Part shown: in pieces, positions 13,396-17,998 of the stretch | Layout of the letters: every line of letters starts with the position of its first letter | How positions within the stretch are numbered: the first letter of the stretch is position 1 | From: Robiginitomaculum sp. | Lineage (GTDB): Bacteria; Pseudomonadota; Alphaproteobacteria; Caulobacterales; Maricaulaceae | NCBI GenBank assembly: GCA_002733485.1 | Contig: NVVU01000003.1 | Coordinates: 61,449 to 79,446, forward strand | Length of the DNA: 17,998 nucleotides | Direction of reading: 5' to 3' | Notes under the pieces: model-generated | What the model was told of the DNA's origin: nothing | The model's database searches: none | Seen by the model: the letters and a program-made list of their open reading frames with translations, nothing else | Made by a program: the position numbers and the translations under genes

Positions 13396-14421
13396 ATGAA
13401 CATTGCCCAGATCAGTGACTTAACACCAGACCTTTCCTATACCCCTGAAATTGCCGAAGAAATGGCTCCGCTTTACGACAAGGTAAAAAGTGTCATTCCC
13501 CCTATGGAATGGCCTCTTTTCGCCCCGCTTATCAGGGCCATCAACCGACTTAAAAAAGAACGTAATGCCATTATTCTGGCCCACAATTACCAGACCCCGG
13601 AAATCTTCCATGGTGTCGCCGATGTTGTCGGCGATTCGCTGCAACTGGCGCGCGAAGCGTCCAAGGCTGATGCCGATATTATCGTGCAATGCGGTGTACA
13701 TTTCATGGCAGAAACTGCCAAATTGCTAAACCCGGAAAAGACCGTTCTCATCCCTGATACCAGGGCGGGGTGTTCATTGGCAGAATCCGTCACACCAGTG
13801 GATATACGCGCCTTGCGCCGCCAACACCCCGGCGTACCTGTGGTGACGTATATTAATACCAGCGCCGCCGTTAAGGCCGAATGCGATATTTGCTGCACCT
13901 CTTCAAATGCCGTAAAAATTGTGGAATCGCTGGGTACAGAACGCGTCATTCTGGTACCGGACGAGTTTTTGGCGCAAAACGTCAATGCACAGACAAATGT
14001 GGACGTGATTGCCTTTACCGGACGTTGCGAAGTGCATGAACGCTTTACCGCCCGGGAGCTGCGAGATTATCGCGCCGGTCACGAAGGCCTGAGTATCATA
14101 GCCCATCCAGAATGCCCGCCTGAAGTACTGGCCGAGGCAGACTTTGCCGGCTCAACCGCGGGCATGATCAAATGGGTCCAGGATCACCAACCCCAAAAGG
14201 TCATGATGGTGACTGAGTGCTCGATGAGCGACAATGTAGCCGTTGAAAACCCCAATGTTGAATTTATTCGCCCATGCAATCTCTGCCCCCATATGAAAAA
14301 AATCACCTTGCAGAACATTCTCGAAGCGCTGCTTTATAACCGCCACGAAGTTCATATCGACCCGGCAATCGCGGCCCCGGCACGGCGCGCCGTTGAACGC
14401 ATGATCAATCTTGGCCGCTGA
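13396..14421 (+). CDS. nadA: Quinolinate synthase NadA
   Basis: NadA condenses iminoaspartate with dihydroxyacetone phosphate to quinolinate in de novo NAD synthesis, using an oxygen-sensitive [4Fe-4S] cluster. The 341-residue protein has AIILAHNYQTPEI (58-70), the IVQCGVHFMAET segment (96-107) and DTRAGCSLAES (121-131), followed by the GRCEVHERF segment (209-217) and CNLCPHMKKITL (294-305). By family alignment the cluster ligands are Cys99, Cys211 and Cys297. The extra ECDICCTSSNAV cysteines (162-173) are also usual in NadA. ATG 13396 is chosen because GGAG lies six bases upstream. It is followed after one base by nadC, so the two are an operon. nadB is not adjacent, so iminoaspartate must come from an enzyme encoded elsewhere. 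Confidence 0.96.
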   Translation: MNIAQISDLTPDLSYTPEIAEEMAPLYDKVKSVIPPMEWPLFAPLIRAINRLKKERNAIILAHNYQTPEIFHGVADVVGDSLQLAREASKADADIIVQCGVHFMAETAKLLNPEKTVLIPDTRAGCSLAESVTPVDIRALRRQHPGVPVVTYINTSAAVKAECDICCTSSNAVKIVESLGTERVILVPDEFLAQNVNAQTNVDVIAFTGRCEVHERFTARELRDYRAGHEGLSIIAHPECPPEVLAEADFAGSTAGMIKWVQDHQPQKVMMVTECSMSDNVAVENPNVEFIRPCNLCPHMKKITLQNILEALLYNRHEVHIDPAIAAPARRAVERMINLGR

Positions 14422-14422
14422 C

Positions 14423-15271
14423 ATGCCCACGCCGCCGCCAGACGCCATCACCCTGCCATTGGTGCTTAAAGCACTAGGCGAAGACCTCGCCCAGGGCGGC
14501 GATACCACCAGCAATGCTCTGATAGCCCCTGACCAGCAGGCACAGGCGGTCATTGTGGCACGCCAGGATGGGCGCCTTGCCGGATTGTGCTGCGCCCGCC
14601 TCACCTTTGCGCAACTGGATGCCAATCTGGCCTTTACCGAACACGTACGTGACGGTGATGACGTCCTGGCTGGTGATGTGGTGGCCAGCATTAAAGGCCC
14701 GGCGCGGTCCATTCTTGCCGGTGAGCGTGTGGCGCTTAATTTTCTTGGGCATTTAAGCGGCATTGCCACCAGCACCCGCGCCATGGTGGAAAAACTGGAA
14801 GGCACTGACGCGCGCCTGTGCTGCACCCGTAAAACCTTGCCGGGATTACGGAGTTTGCAAAAATACGCTGTTCGGGTTGGCGGCGGGATCAATCACCGTT
14901 TTGGCCTGGGCGGTGCCATCCTGATCAAGGACAACCACATACATGCGGCTGGCGGCATTAAAAATGCTATAACGCGCGCCCGAGAGCATGCCGGCCATAT
15001 GAGCAAAATTGAAATTGAAGTAGACGCTCTGGATCAGTTGCAATCAGCATTGCCGCACAAACCAGACGCCGTATTACTGGACAATATGGACCTGAGAACA
15101 TTGCGCCAGGCCGTTGGTATAATTGATAAACGTGCCATTATTGAAGCTTCGGGAGGCGTGACTTTAGATACCATCGCCGATATTGCCGCCACCGGCGTTG
15201 ATGTGATATCCACCAGCGTCATCACCATGAGCGCCCCGGCGCTGGATCTGGGTCTGGATTTCACCTCCTAA
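14423..15271 (+). CDS. nadC: Nicotinate-nucleotide pyrophosphorylase (carboxylating) NadC
   Basis: NadC converts quinolinate and PRPP to nicotinate mononucleotide, CO2 and pyrophosphate, directly after NadA in NAD synthesis. The 282-residue protein has the expected order of motifs: GGDTTSNALI (25-34), NFLGHLSGIAT (106-116), TRKTLPGLR (135-143), KYAVRVGGGINHRFGL (147-162), IKDNHI (168-173), EIEVD (197-201) and EASGGV (241-246). These hold the basic quinolinate-binding and PRPP-binding residues. ATG 14423 begins one base after the nadA stop; TTG 14411, inside nadA, would add four residues. There is no obvious Shine-Dalgarno, so translation probably depends on coupling with nadA. Confidence 0.96.
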   Translation: MPTPPPDAITLPLVLKALGEDLAQGGDTTSNALIAPDQQAQAVIVARQDGRLAGLCCARLTFAQLDANLAFTEHVRDGDDVLAGDVVASIKGPARSILAGERVALNFLGHLSGIATSTRAMVEKLEGTDARLCCTRKTLPGLRSLQKYAVRVGGGINHRFGLGGAILIKDNHIHAAGGIKNAITRAREHAGHMSKIEIEVDALDQLQSALPHKPDAVLLDNMDLRTLRQAVGIIDKRAIIEASGGVTLDTIADIAATGVDVISTSVITMSAPALDLGLDFTS

Positions 15272-15330
15272 ACGTTCCGTTATTCATTAAATATGATTGA
15301 GAATGAGGGTGGTTGTGCTACACACCTTTC

Positions 15331-16629
15331 ATGCGCCCGCCATTATATCTGCGTACTTTAAAAGACGACCTTGATCGCTGGATCCGCGATGGTCTGGTAC
15401 TGCCAGATAATCGCGAGGCCATTCTGGCCAGTGTGCAATCGCAAAAATCCGGGCCTTCAGCCGTTGGTATTTTGGCGATGCTGGGGGCCATTTTTATGGC
15501 GCTGGCCGGGCTTAGCTTTATGGCTGCCAATTGGGGCGCCATATCCAAATTATGGCGCTTGGGATTTGTGCTCGCCATGATGTGGGGGGCTTTTGGCGTT
15601 GCCATGTTCGCCCTGAAACAAAAGACCGTGGCCTTTGCCCATGCCTTCGCTCTGCTTGGCGCTGCACTCTTTGGGATTGGCATTATGCTAGTGGCGCAAA
15701 CCTTCAATATCTCGGCCCATTACCCCAATGGCATATTGATCTGGTCCATAGGCGCCCTGGGGGTTGCCCTAGTCATGCAATCGCGCCCGATTTTACTGTT
15801 TGCCTCCATGCTGTCGGCTCTGTGGATGCTAGTCAGCTATTGGGGGCCCCTGCCGGGCAATCCGCTTATGCTGGCTTATATGCCTTTGTTTGCAACACTT
15901 TGGCTTATCGCACGAAAGACACAGGCCATTGAAAGCGTTCATGTTATTGTGCTTTCCACCCTGGTTTTGGCGATTAATTTGATGATCCTTTATTACCCGG
16001 ATGACCAAAACGCTCCGGCCGTTGGCGCGCTTTATGGGGTCATGGCATTGGCCCTGGTTTTATGGGCAGGCATCGGGCGAGGTCGCGCTGTTTTTGGCGC
16101 AGAGGCCCTGCAAATGTGGAGTGGCAGTGCCCTTCTGGTTTCATCCTTTCTGATACAATTCAGCTTTACCGATACGGCCACAGAGGGCAGTATAACCCCC
16201 GGCCTTTTATGGTCCATACTAGCCGGCTCAGGGTTTATATTAACCCTAGGGGCGGCCATCAAAATATCGCATTCACAGCGCCCCAAATTACGATCCCTTA
16301 TTGTGCCCGTACTGGCCGCAACAACGCTGCTTACTGCACCGTGGCTGGATATGATGATCGGCAGCGTCATGGCGCACATGGTCTATGGGGCCATCTTTTT
16401 TTCCGGGGCGGTTCTAGCCATCCTTCAAGGCGTTCAAAACCATCACAAAGCCTTGTTATGGACTGGCGGAATCGCCTTTGCCGCCGAGGCCCTCTATGCC
16501 TATTTTGAAACCTTCAAGGACCTGCTAAGCACGTCCTTGTTTTTCTTCCTGGGCGGCGCTCTTTTATTGGCTATGGCCTTGATTGCCATGCGTTTTAACA
16601 AACGCCTTAAAGCTGGAGGCGGCGCATGA
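15331..16629 (+). CDS. DUF2157-domain multi-pass membrane protein
   Basis: The N terminus (about 8-35, LRTLKDDLDRWIRDG...) is a soluble helical segment. The first membrane hairpin carries FMAANWGAISKLWR (63-76), the recognisable DUF2157 signature. Around a dozen further hydrophobic segments fill the 432-residue protein, ending in a short basic tail. No function is established for the domain. The next gene, overlapping as ATGA, encodes a GDYXXLXY-domain protein, the partner commonly found with DUF2157 genes, so the two probably act together in the inner membrane. The start is uncertain: ATG 15331 has no Shine-Dalgarno, while TTG 15313 has TGAGGG close upstream and would add six residues. The gap to nadC is 59 bases with no visible terminator. 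Confidence 0.85.
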   Translation: MRPPLYLRTLKDDLDRWIRDGLVLPDNREAILASVQSQKSGPSAVGILAMLGAIFMALAGLSFMAANWGAISKLWRLGFVLAMMWGAFGVAMFALKQKTVAFAHAFALLGAALFGIGIMLVAQTFNISAHYPNGILIWSIGALGVALVMQSRPILLFASMLSALWMLVSYWGPLPGNPLMLAYMPLFATLWLIARKTQAIESVHVIVLSTLVLAINLMILYYPDDQNAPAVGALYGVMALALVLWAGIGRGRAVFGAEALQMWSGSALLVSSFLIQFSFTDTATEGSITPGLLWSILAGSGFILTLGAAIKISHSQRPKLRSLIVPVLAATTLLTAPWLDMMIGSVMAHMVYGAIFFSGAVLAILQGVQNHHKALLWTGGIAFAAEALYAYFETFKDLLSTSLFFFLGGALLLAMALIAMRFNKRLKAGGGA

Positions 16630-17156
16630 AACCGGCATTCTGGATTTTTCTCATTGCGGCGGCTATGAGCGCATTTTTGCTCTATATGGTCGTTCATCAC
16701 GAAAACCTGCGCCATGACGGCCAGGAGATTATTCTGGATATGGAACCTATCGACCCGCGTTCACTCTTTCGTGGTCATTATGTGCGCATCCAAACCCCAC
16801 TAAGCCAGCTGGACCCCGAAAAGCTGCAGGGCGATGATACTTTTAAAAAAGGGCAGCTCATATACGTAACCATAGAGCCCGATCAGAACGGTAGCTGGAA
16901 TGCGGTTTCCCTTTCGCATCACCGCCCAACATCGCCCCAAACCTTTATCAAAGGTCGGGTAAAACGCGCCCATAGTCGGCTTCGCATTTTATATAATATC
17001 GAAAGTTATTTTGCTGACCAGAAAACGGCAAAAGGTTTAGAAGAACAACTGGCGGATCATCAGATGCGTCTGATCATTGCCCTTAGCAAAGATGGTAATG
17101 CCGTCATCAAAGGCATTCAGATTGACGGTGAACGCCAGATGGACCGGCTCTGGTAA
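16626..17156 (+). CDS. GDYXXLXY-domain membrane-anchored protein
   Basis: This 176-residue protein has one N-terminal membrane segment (about 4-23) and a periplasmic beta-rich domain. DPRSLFRGHYVRIQ (43-56) corresponds to the DPRDLLRGDYVxLxY signature that names the GDYXXLXY domain. IYVTIEPDQNGSWNAVSL (79-96), FIKGRV and the IESYF stretch are further family features. The signature is altered here: the Asp of GDY is His, the Leu is Ile, and the final Tyr is Thr. GGAGG lies six bases before ATG 16626, and the ATG overlaps the DUF2157 stop (ATGA), so expression is coupled. Function is unknown. Co-occurrence suggests it forms a complex with the DUF2157 protein; that is an inference. Its stop lies five bases from the stop of the convergent PPK2 gene. 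Confidence 0.85.
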   Translation: MKPAFWIFLIAAAMSAFLLYMVVHHENLRHDGQEIILDMEPIDPRSLFRGHYVRIQTPLSQLDPEKLQGDDTFKKGQLIYVTIEPDQNGSWNAVSLSHHRPTSPQTFIKGRVKRAHSRLRILYNIESYFADQKTAKGLEEQLADHQMRLIIALSKDGNAVIKGIQIDGERQMDRLW

Positions 17157-17161
17157 CGCCC

Positions 17162-17998
17162 TCAACCGCGCCGTAAATCCGGGTGCAGACTGGCCCCTAA
17201 TATATGATCTGATTGCCCGATAACATGGTGTGTTCCGCCCACAATCAAAGGATCAGATCCACGGATTAACTTATTGTTTTTATTAGGGTATGGAAGGCTT
17301 GCCAGTATGTGTTTCATGCACTCCAGACGGGCGCGTTTTTTGTCATCAGACTTGATGATGGTCCAAGGGGCATCGGCGGTATCGGTATAAAAGAACATAG
17401 CCTCTTTGGCTTCGGTATATTCGGCCCATTTATCAAAACTGGCCCGATCCACCGGCGATAATTTCCATTGCTTTAGCGGATCCTGTTCTCTCGACTTAAA
17501 GCGCCGAGCCTGTTCGTCCTGAGTCACCGAAAACCAGAATTTGAAGATCCGAATGCCAGAGCGCACCAGCATGCGTTCCAGCTCCGGCACCTGGCGCATG
17601 AACTCCAGATATTCGTGGGGTTCGCAAAACTTCATCACCCGCTCTACCCCGGCCCGGTTGTACCAGGAGCGGTCAAACAACACGATCTCGCCTCCGGTTG
17701 GCAAATGCTGGATATAGCGCTGGAAGAACCATTGATTACGTTCGCGTTCCGATGGTTTTGACAAGGCCACCACCCGCGCCGAGCGGGGATTGAGATGCTC
17801 GGTAATGCGTTTGATGGTGCCGCCTTTGCCGGCCGCATCACGGCCCTCAAAAATCATGACGACTTTTTCACCGCTTTCCTCGACCCAGCGCTGCATTTTC
17901 AGCAATTCGACCTGCAATTCCGCTTTGTGCCTTTCATAGGCCTTGCGGCTCATTTTGCCTTTGTACGGATACACACCATTTTCAAAGGCTTCGCGAAT
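17162..17998 (-). CDS. ppk2: PPK2-family polyphosphate kinase (5' end cut by window edge)
   Basis: PPK2 enzymes transfer phosphate between polyphosphate and nucleoside di- or monophosphates in the cytoplasm. The visible 278 residues include the P-loop EGRDAAGKGG (51-60 of the visible part), the lid region KPSERERNQWFFQRY (81-95), and the Walker B-like LFDRSWYNRAG (107-117). The one-domain architecture and a TEAKEAMFFYTDTADAPW stretch match the class I type that phosphorylates nucleoside diphosphates; class assignment is less certain than family. The frame remains open through base 17998 with plausible PPK2 sequence (IREAFENG), so the true start lies outside the window and GTG 17974 is not it. 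It converges on the GDYXXLXY gene with only five bases between stops. Confidence 0.95.
   Translation of the reverse strand: MREAFENGVYPYKGKMSRKAYERHKAELQVELLKMQRWVEESGEKVVMIFEGRDAAGKGGTIKRITEHLNPRSARVVALSKPSERERNQWFFQRYIQHLPTGGEIVLFDRSWYNRAGVERVMKFCEPHEYLEFMRQVPELERMLVRSGIRIFKFWFSVTQDEQARRFKSREQDPLKQWKLSPVDRASFDKWAEYTEAKEAMFFYTDTADAPWTIIKSDDKKRARLECMKHILASLPYPNKNNKLIRGSDPLIVGGTHHVIGQSDHILGASLHPDLRRG

Noticed and set aside
17974..17974. GTG 17974 as the start of the PPK2-type gene.
   Set aside because: The same frame stays open to 17998 and its residues continue the usual PPK2 N-terminal pattern, so the gene simply runs off the window.

Overview
The window looks like ordinary chromosome from a compact, roughly 50% GC alphaproteobacterium. 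This is an inference from the overall look of the proteins and from gene pairings such as CysD with a CysN-CysC fusion, DusA, and nadA-nadC. I cannot name a genus. Genes are tightly packed: stops overlap or nearly touch at all four convergent junctions, and no gap without a gene exceeds about 220 bases. I see no rRNA, complete tRNA, CRISPR array, insertion sequence or transposase.

Layout from left to right. (1) At 1-925 (-) is a 3'-truncated SLC13-type anion permease with an RCK_C domain. It is divergent from a membrane-anchored retropepsin-like aspartic protease (1047-1763, +). (2) At 1760-3570 (-) dusA is coupled to a TauE/SafE-type permease. (3) At 3699-4238 (+) is an orphan GspG-like pseudopilin with an abnormal prepilin cleavage site. 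(4) At 4222-10538 (-) six closely spaced genes run mltF, cysD, cysNC, cysQ, a DUF998 membrane protein and a LysE-type exporter. (5) At 10537-11103 (+) is an unrecognised soluble protein whose ATG overlaps the mltF ATG. (6) At 11100-11962 is an AT-rich island with an unrecognised membrane protein (-) and a divergent control region holding three copies of AAGGTTC and two candidate promoters. (7) At 11963-17156 (+) are an APC-family amino acid permease, nadA-nadC, and a DUF2157 plus GDYXXLXY membrane gene pair. (8) At 17162-17998 (-) is a 5'-truncated PPK2-type polyphosphate kinase.

How the genes work together. CysD and CysNC activate sulfate to APS and PAPS, and CysQ removes the PAP left by PAPS reduction. 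The SLC13 permease could plausibly bring in sulfate, and the TauE/SafE protein could move sulfite or an organosulfur anion, but both substrates are inferences. NadA and NadC make nicotinate mononucleotide from iminoaspartate, but nadB is not beside them. PPK2 belongs to nucleotide and polyphosphate metabolism. No gene set here assembles into an obvious new multi-gene system. The best leads are the AAGGTTC control region with its AT-rich membrane protein, the head-to-head start codons of mltF and its neighbour, and the odd pseudopilin.
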